Source: JBAWAP01 sp049589355
GTDB taxonomy: Bacteria; Chloroflexota; Anaerolineae; VGOG01
Assembly (NCBI GenBank): GCA_049589355.1
Contig: JBAWAP010000337.1
Coordinates: 1 to 37,947 of the forward strand
DNA: 37,947 nt
Direction: 5' to 3'
Part shown: positions 15,797 to 23,401 of the stretch, piece by piece
Layout of the letters: the number at the start of each line of letters is the position of its first letter
How positions within the stretch are numbered: position 1 is the first letter of the stretch
Position numbers and translations under genes: made by a program
Notes under the pieces: model-generated
What the model was told of the DNA's origin: nothing
Database searches by the model: none
Seen by the model: only the letters and a program-made list of their open reading frames with translations

Positions 15797-18700
15797 TCAT
15801 TCCACCGGTGCAAACTTCATCACTCGATGGTTGGCGGAATCGGTTATGTAGACGTTTCCTTGCCCATCAACGGCAACGCCTGTCGGCAGGCTGAAGGATT
15901 TGCTGTCGAAGCCGTACTCGCCGAAGGCGGCTACGAATTCGCCATCCTGGTCGAAGACGAGCACTCGATAGCCCTCAGGGTCGGTGACGTAGACGCGATC
16001 CCCACGAGCGGCAAGGTACGGCTTGTTGACCACCGATTCGCCATACCAGCCAGAGATGGGCCACTTGGTGACGAACCCCCCTCCCTCCCCCCCCGCCTGC
16101 GGGGGGGGCAAGGGGGGGGCGAACTTCTGCACCCGTTGGTTCCAGGTGTCTGCCACATAGATGTAGCCTTCCTCGTCAATGGCAATGCCCACCGGCTCGT
16201 CCATCTGCCCGTCCTCCACCCCAAAACCACCCCATTGATCAAGGAACTTGCCACTGGGATCAAACACCTGTACCCTCTTGTTCCCTGTGTCGGTCACATA
16301 GACCTTGCCCGCCGCGCCAATAGCTATGTCGCGCGGTCCCCAGAAGAAGCCCTCTTCGCCGACCGCAGCGCCTCCGGTAGCTCTGTAGCCACCCCACTGC
16401 AGCAGGAAACTCCCTTCAGCATCGAATTTCTGAACGCGATGATTCCAGGTGTCAGCCACGTAGACGTCACCTTCGGCGTCCACAGCAATGCCCCAAGGCT
16501 CCTGGAGCTGCCCTGATCCGGTCCCTTGGCTACCCCACTGGCTGATGAACTTGCCATTGGAGTCGAACTTCTGGATGCGATGGTTGCCGCTGTCAGCCAC
16601 ATACACGTTGCCCGCCTGGTCCACTGCGATCCCCCTCGGATCCTGAAACTGGCCATTGCCTTTGCCCTGGCTGCCCCAGATCAGCACGGCCGGCACCTCG
16701 CGCTTTCCCTTGGCATAGGGATCCTCTACCAGCTCTATCGGGGCCGGGCCGACGCCGTAGTCCCAGAGCTGGTTGATCACGTCCTTGCGCACGCAGAAAT
16801 AGAACTCGTCTCTGTGATACCAGTCGTCGGTGGAGCGAGGATACTTTCGATAGAAGAAGATGTTCCACCACTCGCGCCGCTTGGCCGGATCACGCAAGAT
16901 GGCCATGATCTTGCTGGGGGTCAGGTCCTTGTACTCCTCCATAGGCCACCAAATCAGCCGTCGCTTGAACCAATAGTAATTATTGCCCAGGAAGGGCCTG
17001 ACCTTGGTGTCATTGGGCGGGCCGACCAGGACTATCGGCGCGTCCAGAGCCTGTTTCGTGGGCTGAGAGCCATAATAGGCCAAATTGGGGTATTCCTGCA
17101 GGTACCACTCAAAGGGCCAGGTGGACTCGTTATCGTAGGCCACTTTGATGTTCTTATCGCCCACCGTGCGTCGCGAGATGTCCTCAATCTCTCTCATAGT
17201 CAGCGTGATGTCGGGCGTGCCGTGAGCGTAGACGATGAACTCCTTGGCGGTATCGTAGTTGATGTAAGCCGCCATCCAACTGAAGCGCACGGTGAGCAGG
17301 CAGAGAAGCACAAAGATGGTGACGAAAACCACCTGCAAGCTGCGTTTTGTCCCCAAGCCTCGCCAGTAGCGCACCACGCCAAAGACAAGGATAGCACCCA
17401 CCACCAGAGCCGATAGCCACTGCAACGTCGTGCTCAGTTCGGTAAGCAATCTCCCCCGGAAAGGCTTCGTTGCTACCAGAGCCGCTCCGGCGAAGAGGGT
17501 GAGGATCAACAACGGAGCCAGGATCGGGCCACCATCTCGCCAGATCGCCCGCCAGTCAATCCGCTCGAACACCTTACCGACAAAATATCCGGCCATGACG
17601 ATCATTGGCAGGACAACGTGCACGATCAACCAGGGCATCTTCTCGCCGGCCCAACTGTAGAGAACCACACTCGTGATCAACCAATAGATCACAAAGGGGA
17701 CAAATGAGTTAACGAGGTAACGAGGTGACGAGTTAACGTGCTCTACTCGTTGCCTCGTTGACTCGTTGACTCGTCCCTCGATTTCGACCCCTATCCCCAT
17801 TATGCTGAAGAGCAGCGGCACGAACTCATAGAAGGGCATGAGGAAGAAGTAGTAATACCAGGGTTGACTACCGCGTCGGACACCTTGCTGGGCCAGCCAA
17901 TAGCCCAGAGACCCGACCAAACCCGTGGCAAAGCCCTGGCCGTTGGTGAAGAAGGTGGTGTACAGGACAATGTAGATGCTGTAGAAAAGCCCAGCACAGA
18001 TGAGCCAGCGCCTCCAATCCCACCACACGCCAACAAGGGCAGAGATGGCTACAAGGATAAGAAAGGTTACGCCGGAGCGAACAATCCCTTCCTGGCTGTA
18101 GTCCAGGGGATCGGAGCGCAGAAGGAACTTAACGGGAAAAGCGGTCAAAAGAGGCAAGGTCAGGGTGCCCATCACCAGGGCCAGGTCGAAGGCAGGAAAA
18201 CTCCTTATCGCCCGCTGCCTTTCACCAAGCCATTGGACCAGGAAGAGCAACACAAGAAAGGAACCGAGAATAAGGCCAGTAATAAAGGTGTTCTCCATGG
18301 TGCAAAAAGAGAGGGACAAGGTCACCGTCATCAGATAGAGGTGAAAGCTCTTGCGTTCCTCCAGATATTTGAGCACAGCGAAGACAAGGAGCAAGGTCCA
18401 GACGGTGATGTAGATATCGTCGCGGATGTAGCGGGAGTAATAGAGGAAGGAGGGTGAGATGAGAAACAGCACCGAAGCAACCAGGGCTCCTGTGCGCCCC
18501 AGCCACTTGCGAAACAGGTAAGGCAAGGCAACCAGGGCCACGCCGAACAGGGCGGGCACGATGCGCGCCGTATAGCTGTTCACGCCAAAGAGCAAATGAA
18601 TGAAGGCGTTGGCCTCGAAGAGAAAGGGGCCATGGCTGGCGGGATCGTGTCGGTAGCCTTGGCCAGCATACAGTTTCCAAGACCAGTTGGCGTGCCAGCT

Positions 18701-18859
18701 CTCATCGTGGCTAATCGCCCGCGCTCCCAGGTCCCAGAAACGGGTAGCTATGGCCAAGACAATGAGGAGGATGTAGAGAGTTGTTTCCCAGTTCAGGTTG
18801 AAAAGAACCCGGATAGGAGTATCGAGTAAGCTACTTTTTTCGGATGGAGATTTCTGCAT
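15797..18859 (-). CDS. Agl23-like (TIGR03663-type) GT-C membrane protein with C-terminal NHL propeller
   Basis: 1020 residues from the ATG at 18859, chosen because AAAGGTGA sits about 5 bp upstream; an in-frame GTG three codons earlier overlaps that site. The core is GT-C-like: SHDESWHANWSW (D52-E53) in the first outer loop, HGPFLFE, and YYSRYIRDDIYI with D147-D148 in the second, as in the Chloroflexi/archaeal family linked to lipid-linked glycan transfer. Residues about 715-1020 form six NHL blades (VYVADSGNHRIQKF, YIYVADTWNQRVQKF and others), like those of the 1286-residue protein, so the two enzymes share a similar extracytoplasmic tail. A GC-rich hairpin is inserted between blades 4 and 5, and an AACGAG octamer array lies in a loop near residues 362-385. 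Confidence 0.88.
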   Translation of the reverse strand: MQKSPSEKSSLLDTPIRVLFNLNWETTLYILLIVLAIATRFWDLGARAISHDESWHANWSWKLYAGQGYRHDPASHGPFLFEANAFIHLLFGVNSYTARIVPALFGVALVALPYLFRKWLGRTGALVASVLFLISPSFLYYSRYIRDDIYITVWTLLLVFAVLKYLEERKSFHLYLMTVTLSLSFCTMENTFITGLILGSFLVLLFLVQWLGERQRAIRSFPAFDLALVMGTLTLPLLTAFPVKFLLRSDPLDYSQEGIVRSGVTFLILVAISALVGVWWDWRRWLICAGLFYSIYIVLYTTFFTNGQGFATGLVGSLGYWLAQQGVRRGSQPWYYYFFLMPFYEFVPLLFSIMGIGVEIEGRVNESTRQRVEHVNSSPRYLVNSFVPFVIYWLITSVVLYSWAGEKMPWLIVHVVLPMIVMAGYFVGKVFERIDWRAIWRDGGPILAPLLILTLFAGAALVATKPFRGRLLTELSTTLQWLSALVVGAILVFGVVRYWRGLGTKRSLQVVFVTIFVLLCLLTVRFSWMAAYINYDTAKEFIVYAHGTPDITLTMREIEDISRRTVGDKNIKVAYDNESTWPFEWYLQEYPNLAYYGSQPTKQALDAPIVLVGPPNDTKVRPFLGNNYYWFKRRLIWWPMEEYKDLTPSKIMAILRDPAKRREWWNIFFYRKYPRSTDDWYHRDEFYFCVRKDVINQLWDYGVGPAPIELVEDPYAKGKREVPAVLIWGSQGKGNGQFQDPRGIAVDQAGNVYVADSGNHRIQKFDSNGKFISQWGSQGTGSGQLQEPWGIAVDAEGDVYVADTWNHRVQKFDAEGSFLLQWGGYRATGGAAVGEEGFFWGPRDIAIGAAGKVYVTDTGNKRVQVFDPSGKFLDQWGGFGVEDGQMDEPVGIAIDEEGYIYVADTWNQRVQKFAPPLPPPQAGGEGGGFVTKWPISGWYGESVVNKPYLAARGDRVYVTDPEGYRVLVFDQDGEFVAAFGEYGFDSKSFSLPTGVAVDGQGNVYITDSANHRVMKFAPVE
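16076..16120. repeat. C-run/G-run hairpin inside the NHL propeller coding region
   Basis: Eight C (16087-16094), GCCTGC, then eight G (16101-16108) form a perfect stem, followed by CAA and eight more G. It is open on the coding strand and encodes PPLPPPQAGGEGGG, an insertion between NHL blades 4 and 5 that has no counterpart in the other blades. Confidence 0.8.
17703..17774. repeat. Octamer hairpin array (AACGAGGT family), in frame
   Basis: Nine 8-bp units in unbroken phase: AATGAGTT, AACGAGGT twice, GACGAGTT, AACGTGCT, then CTACTCGT, TGCCTCGT and TGACTCGT twice, so the second half is complementary to the first. It encodes a polar loop (NESTRQRVEHVNSSPRYLVN) between membrane segments of the Agl23-like protein. 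The same family occurs at 20706-20757 and 22630-22693. Confidence 0.88.
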
Positions 18860-18875
18860 TAGAGTCACCTTTCAT

Positions 18876-18917
18876 AGTTAGTCAGTTGGTCAGATAGTCC
18901 TTGGTCATTGGTCATTC
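18876..18917. repeat. Heptamer array (GTCATTG family) at a 3' end
   Basis: Six degenerate 7-bp units (AGTTAGT, CAGTTGG, TCAGATA, GTCCTTG, GTCATTG, GTCATTC). The TGA stop of the 594-residue gene (18912-18914) lies inside the last unit, so the array begins at that gene's stop and fills the gap to the next gene. Confidence 0.6.
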
Positions 18918-20696
18918 TTCCGGCAGCAGCTCTTGCTTCACCCACAAAATCAGATTGTCGGTTTGCACCGGCGTTGGGGCCCGGCGATAGACCAGCCACT
19001 CCAACAGGTCGGGTCCTGAGAGGCCCTGGAGCTTCCAAGAGGAAGTTAGCACGAAGTCCTGCCCGCTGTACTGGGCCCCCAGGGTCGGTTCCTGCTCCTC
19101 GGCCGGCGCGATGACCACCGGTGTATCTACGGAAGGGCTGAGCTGGACCACGAATTCGACATTGTCGAAATCGCGCAGGTACCAGGCCAAAGCAGGTCCA
19201 GCGCCCTGGTGCACCGTCACGGCAATGGTCTTGGGATCGCCGGTTTCTTTACTGGATACCCTCTCTAGGGTCTCCCGCAGGTCGAAGAGGCTTTGAGAAG
19301 TGGGGGAAGCAGCCATGATCTCACGAGGGTCACTGCTCCGCCGATAGTTCAAATTGCAACTGGTGCCCACGGTCAGGAAAGTTAGTATGAGCAACAACAT
19401 CAGCCCTCCCCCCCTCAAGGCTGACCCTGGCCCGAAGGAGATCCAATAGAGAACAAGCAATCCAGTCAAAATGAAAAAGCCTACCAGAGCCAACAACAGA
19501 TAGTCGCGCCCGCCCCTGGAAGTGTAGCCACCCAATTCCAGACTCAAATACACGACTATCGGGCACGCCAGGGCCACGAACAGACCTTCCCGCACCCAGG
19601 AAGCTTGCGCAACCAGCTCGTCCAACAGACGCCCAATGAACGCGCCCGCCAGCAAAGCCAGTGGCAACACGATGAGTAGGACATCACCCGGCCCCCGGCC
19701 ACCGGCAACGAGGTAGATCAAAAGCGCGACTGCTGACCAATAGACCAGGAAATCGGAGAAGAGGTCGCGCCGCCTCAGCAAGTAGACCACCGCCGCCAGG
19801 CCTAAGACGAGGATCAGTGGTTCGTAGAGAAGCAGCAACTGAAGATGATAGTACCAAGGGTGGCCCCCAACTCGCGGTTTGAAAGCAGATAGCCAGGCAG
19901 GGAACAGGTCTATGCCATCTTGCAAGCCTGAGAAGCGAAGCAAGAAGGCTGTGCAAACCAAGACAAAGATGAGCACGAACAAGGCTGCACAATCCCTCAG
20001 CAAGCCGTTTTGCCTGCGCACCGCCTGCCAGGCGTCGGAAACCCCCTGCCAGTACTCGTTGAGAGCCGAGAACCTGTTGGCTAGAGCGAGCACAAACACG
20101 AAGGTGACGGCGATAAAGATGAAGGTGAAAGCCCCTGCTCCTGCGCTCAGGGCAAGGCCCAGAGCCGCTGCCACCAGGTACAGGTACCCTGGCCGCCTCT
20201 GGTCGAGATAGCCGAACAGCCCCCAGGTTATGGCCAGGGCACAGGTGGCGACGATGATCTCGCCTCCCAGATAGCGGGAGAAGAAGAGGATCGAGGGTGA
20301 AAGTGCTAAGAGAAACGAGGCCGCTAAAGCACCCATCCGCCCCAGACGCTGGCGCAAGAAGTAGGGCAAGATCGCCAGCAATGCCCCACCGAGAGCCGGC
20401 ACAAGCCGAGCAAGAAAATCATTGGCACCGAACAAAGCAAAGAGGAGCATATTGGTAGTGAAGAGGACGGGGCTGTGTTGCCCCAGGGATGAACCCTGGG
20501 GTAAGCCTTGCGCGAAGCGCCAGGCCGTCAATGCCTGGGCGGCTTCACCAGCCTGCATGGGCCGACCGTCCAACTTGTAGAGCCGCAAGCCTACCGCGAT
20601 CAGAGCGATGATAAAATAGAGAGCCACCTCCACCGTCAGTTGCGACGGCTTGACAGCTTGCCTTGTTGCCTCCCTGGCGCGTTTCGCTACAGTCAT
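18912..20696 (-). CDS. Degenerate Agl23-like GT-C membrane protein, probably not a standard transferase
   Basis: 594 residues, alignable by eye with the N-terminal two thirds of the 1020-residue neighbour (LVPALGGALLAILPYFLRQRLGRMGALAAS against IVPALFGVALVALPYLFRKWLGRTGALVAS, split here for brevity at RLGR/WLGR). The outer-loop signatures are altered. SHDES has become MQAGEA, leaving only E51, and YIRDDIYI has become YLGGEIIV, leaving only E146, while the loop proline of HGP is kept (HSP). It has about 12 hydrophobic segments and a 130-residue soluble tail. The ATG at 20696 has a modest GAGAAAGA site. It may be a regulatory or scaffolding partner of its intact paralogue 52 bp downstream, or use another chemistry. 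Confidence 0.85.
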   Translation of the reverse strand: MTVAKRAREATRQAVKPSQLTVEVALYFIIALIAVGLRLYKLDGRPMQAGEAAQALTAWRFAQGLPQGSSLGQHSPVLFTTNMLLFALFGANDFLARLVPALGGALLAILPYFLRQRLGRMGALAASFLLALSPSILFFSRYLGGEIIVATCALAITWGLFGYLDQRRPGYLYLVAAALGLALSAGAGAFTFIFIAVTFVFVLALANRFSALNEYWQGVSDAWQAVRRQNGLLRDCAALFVLIFVLVCTAFLLRFSGLQDGIDLFPAWLSAFKPRVGGHPWYYHLQLLLLYEPLILVLGLAAVVYLLRRRDLFSDFLVYWSAVALLIYLVAGGRGPGDVLLIVLPLALLAGAFIGRLLDELVAQASWVREGLFVALACPIVVYLSLELGGYTSRGGRDYLLLALVGFFILTGLLVLYWISFGPGSALRGGGLMLLLILTFLTVGTSCNLNYRRSSDPREIMAASPTSQSLFDLRETLERVSSKETGDPKTIAVTVHQGAGPALAWYLRDFDNVEFVVQLSPSVDTPVVIAPAEEQEPTLGAQYSGQDFVLTSSWKLQGLSGPDLLEWLVYRRAPTPVQTDNLILWVKQELLPEE

Positions 20697-20705
20697 TCTT
20701 TCTCA

Positions 20706-20757
20706 ATTCCTCGTTGACTTGTTACTCGTTGCCTCGTTACTCATTGACTTGTCAATT
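20706..20757. repeat. Octamer array (TCGTTGCC/AACGAG family), intergenic
   Basis: Direct units related to TCGTTGAC, TTGTTAC, TCGTTGCC, TCGTTAC, TCATTGAC and TTGTCAAT fill the 64-bp gap between the DUF2298 gene stop (TAG, 20761-20763) and the next start. It is the same family as the arrays inside the flanking coding regions at 17703 and 22630. Confidence 0.75.
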
Positions 20758-20760
20758 GCC

Positions 20761-23322
20761 CTACGGACGCCGTTTATAGATCGTCACATTACCCTGTTGG
20801 AAAACCACGTCCATGAAGCGGTCGAACTTGGCCAGGGCCGCTGGGCTATACTTGCCTCGTTCCAACGGGCCAACGTAGACATAGGTTATACCATACTTTT
20901 CCAATAGCGTCAAGACCTGCTGAGTGTCCGTACTGCTGTAGATCGTATTTATGTCAGGTTCCCGGCGGCCCGGCTCGTCGTAGTTTCCCCGCCACTGCAG
21001 CTCGTGCCCGCCCCAACCCAGCAGCGTGGGCAGCCCCGTGCGACTGGAGACGCGCCCATACTCGGTGAAGGAACCGCCTGTGGCCTCCAGGATTACTGGC
21101 GTGTCCGGCACGTGTTCGTTGAGCCATTGGACGGCAGCATACTCGTCGGGGGAATGTTGGCGCACCCAAGCCAGGCCATCCAGGGTCGGCTGGGGAGCAA
21201 AGCCCCCGACCTTGTCGAATCCCGCCACCAGGGGATAGACCATGCCCAAGGCGAAAAGCACTGCGAAGCCCGCCAGGAACAATGCCCGCCCTAATCCCCT
21301 TGCCCTTTCAATGACGTAGTACAATCCGTAGGCACTGGCCAAAGCCAGCAGCACCCAGGCTTGATAATAAAACTTGAAGACGGTGTTCATGCGGCTATTG
21401 AAAGTGTCCTTGATGTAAATGAACTCCACACTGAGGGTGAGCAGCAGGCCGGTGGCGACGATAAGCAGCACAAAGAGGGTGCTCGGTGCAACGATTCTCT
21501 CCCTGGCTTTTTCTGTTCGCAATTTCCCCCAGAGCAGGGCAACCAGCCAAGCGATCAGCAGGGCTAAGAAGAGATAGGTCCAGGAATTGCCAAGCCGGAT
21601 GGCGATGAACCTCCTGGCCAGCGATGGCAAATCGGCCTCGCCGATCTGCTGCCGGACCACCGGGCTTTCCAAGATGCTCCGCAGGAAAGCCTGCCCCCTG
21701 GCGGTGAATAGGATGATAACGATGGCCCCAAACGCAGCCAGAGGCGGCAGAAACATGGCCCAAAACAAGACGTTCAGCCCGCTACTCAGTAGATTCTTAC
21801 CCTCACCCTCGGCTCTCAATCGCTTCGTCACCAGCATCATAAACCCAATGACCACAAACAAGAACGGTCCAAAGAAGATCAAGTACTGGTGCAACCTGGT
21901 AGGGTTGAAGAGATTGGGCAGGATGCCCCCGGCCTGCGACTGGAAACCAACGTAGAAGGGCAAGTAGAGAAGGCCACCAAGAATCCCCAATCCAACGGCC
22001 GCGTAAGCGACATCTCTCACCAAAGCCCAGTTGACTTTGCCATAGTGTCCGTAGCGGTGCAACCCGTAGGCCATCGCTACCACGAGCAGGTAGATGGGGA
22101 AGTCCCAGGTGTTGAGGAAAGCCAATGCTCCCAGGCAGAGGGCGTAGAGGATTGGGTATTGGATATTGGAAGATGGAAGTTGGAGATTGGAAGTTGGAGA
22201 TTGGAAGTTGGAAGTTGGAAGTTGAAAACTTTCCTCCTGCTCCCTTGCTCCCCTGCTCCCTTGCTCCCCTGCTCCTTTGCTCCCTTGCCTGAGCACATTG
22301 AGCGCCAGGGCGAGTGCCAATAGCACGAAGGGCAGAGCCAACACGTGGGGGTGCATGTCGCCCAGCATGAAGCTGAAGAAGGGGAACTCGTCAATGACCT
22401 CCACACTGTTACCCAGCAGGTCCTTGTCGTGGATGACGCGGGAGGCACGCCACCACCACCATCCCCCACCAAGATCGAACCAACTGCCGGTGACCTGCCC
22501 CCTGCTCACCAGTTCTTTTATGTCGAGCCAATTCCAGAAGCGATCCGAGCCAAGCCCTTTGGAGTAGAGCACCTCGAAGATGGCCTCTAGATTGCCAAGG
22601 ATAGCCACAAAGAGCGGGCCCAGGAGAGGAACGAGCTGATGAGTCAACGAGTTAATGAGTTTTCCTCGTTGCCTCGTTGCCTCGTTGCCTCGTCCCTCAA
22701 TTAGGTTGTACACCAGCGCGTAGGCTCCCGTCACGGTCAGGGCGAAGAGGAGGGTGATGCCCAGGTTGAAGGCGACAGAGGAAGGCACGCCCGACAGCCT
22801 GGTGAGCATGGCCATCATCAGGTAGCCGAAGTAGTAGTAGCTGATGCCGAAGCCGGAGAGCCAGGGGTCGTGGGGAGGGAAGGTCTCGCTCCGCAGGATG
22901 GCGTTGAGGAAGGCGAACTCCATGGGTTTCTCGGTGCCCATGATCTCAGGGTTGTAGGCTCGGAATAGGGCGAAGAAGCCGAAGGCCAGGGCGAAGAGGA
23001 TCTCATTGGCGATGACCATGCGTCTGTTCCCACGCAGGAAGCCGACTATCCCCGCCTCATGGTTCTCCCTGGAGTAGAACCACCAGGAGCCGACGGCCAC
23101 CACCAGGATCGAGAAGACGATGCCTCCCCAACTGTTGCGCAGGAAGCCAAAACTGGCCCCGATCCAGAGGACGTAGCTGGTCAGGAGGATCCCCAGCGGC
23201 TTGGCGAAGGCGTAGCCCCTGTCGGGCAGGTTTTTGAACAGCCGATAGGTAAGGGGCAAAGCTACCAGGCCCAGTACCTCAACTATCAACCACCAAATCA
23301 GAACAGGAAGCAAAACAGTCAC
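20761..23322 (-). CDS. DUF2298 (Chlor_Arch_YYY-type) polytopic membrane protein
   Basis: 853 residues, highly hydrophobic, with the family hallmark EKPMEFAFLNAILRSETFPP, then a Tyr-rich loop ISYYYFGYLMMAML, DMHPHVLALPF and ALAFLNTWDFP. It aligns along its length with the C-terminal half of the GT39-DUF2298 fusion at 29076-33584. The family is large and of unproven function, thought to be GT-C related and linked to surface glycan assembly. The C-terminal soluble part (about 700-853) contains WLNEHVPDTPVILEATGG and GWGGHELQWRG, probably outside the membrane. Start is the GTG at 23322, with TAGGAGAT upstream. Three short-repeat arrays lie in frame in loops (residues 210-231 and 343-392). Confidence 0.88.
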   Translation of the reverse strand: MTVLLPVLIWWLIVEVLGLVALPLTYRLFKNLPDRGYAFAKPLGILLTSYVLWIGASFGFLRNSWGGIVFSILVVAVGSWWFYSRENHEAGIVGFLRGNRRMVIANEILFALAFGFFALFRAYNPEIMGTEKPMEFAFLNAILRSETFPPHDPWLSGFGISYYYFGYLMMAMLTRLSGVPSSVAFNLGITLLFALTVTGAYALVYNLIEGRGNEATRQRGKLINSLTHQLVPLLGPLFVAILGNLEAIFEVLYSKGLGSDRFWNWLDIKELVSRGQVTGSWFDLGGGWWWWRASRVIHDKDLLGNSVEVIDEFPFFSFMLGDMHPHVLALPFVLLALALALNVLRQGSKGAGEQGSRGAREQEESFQLPTSNFQSPTSNLQLPSSNIQYPILYALCLGALAFLNTWDFPIYLLVVAMAYGLHRYGHYGKVNWALVRDVAYAAVGLGILGGLLYLPFYVGFQSQAGGILPNLFNPTRLHQYLIFFGPFLFVVIGFMMLVTKRLRAEGEGKNLLSSGLNVLFWAMFLPPLAAFGAIVIILFTARGQAFLRSILESPVVRQQIGEADLPSLARRFIAIRLGNSWTYLFLALLIAWLVALLWGKLRTEKARERIVAPSTLFVLLIVATGLLLTLSVEFIYIKDTFNSRMNTVFKFYYQAWVLLALASAYGLYYVIERARGLGRALFLAGFAVLFALGMVYPLVAGFDKVGGFAPQPTLDGLAWVRQHSPDEYAAVQWLNEHVPDTPVILEATGGSFTEYGRVSSRTGLPTLLGWGGHELQWRGNYDEPGRREPDINTIYSSTDTQQVLTLLEKYGITYVYVGPLERGKYSPAALAKFDRFMDVVFQQGNVTIYKRRP
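22151..22227. repeat. Heptamer array (RTTGGAN family), in frame
   Basis: Eleven direct 7-bp units of the type ATTGGAT, GTTGGAG, GTTGGAA. Because 7 is not a multiple of 3, the coding strand gives a 7-residue peptide period (LPTSNFQ, SPTSNLQ, LPSSNIQ). A related array sits at the equivalent place in the fusion gene (30453-30588). Confidence 0.9.
22236..22291. repeat. Octamer array (CYTGCTCC family), in frame
   Basis: Seven direct 8-bp units alternating CCTGCTCC and CTTGCTCC, directly after the 7-bp array. It encodes GSKGAGEQ, GSRGAREQ. The same family occurs at 10125-10164 and 287-307 in GT39 genes. Confidence 0.9.
22630..22693. repeat. Octamer hairpin array (AACGAGTT family), in frame
   Basis: Eight units in phase: AACGAGCT, GATGAGTC, AACGAGTT, AATGAGTT, then TTCCTCGT and TGCCTCGT three times. 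The halves are complementary. It encodes GRGNEATRQRGKLINSLTHQ in a loop of the DUF2298 protein, at a place where the fusion paralogue has only a short RARNP loop. Confidence 0.85.
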
Positions 23323-23401
23323 TTTTATCTCCTATTTTTTTTCTACTGGACACCTTTCGGGGCAATCCAATTCAGGTAGCCATCTGCCGACGCCGCAACC
23401 G

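Noticed and set aside
16095..16120. G-quadruplex regulatory element
   Set aside because: Two G8 runs could form one, but the hairpin with the C8 run is at least as likely and nothing places it at a regulatory site.
15674..16516. A 280-codon plus-strand frame
   Set aside because: It is antisense to the NHL propeller, and its apparent repeats mirror the NHL blades.
22151..22291. CRISPR-like tandem repeats
   Set aside because: Units are 7-8 bp with no spacers and are translated inside a membrane protein; no cas gene is near.
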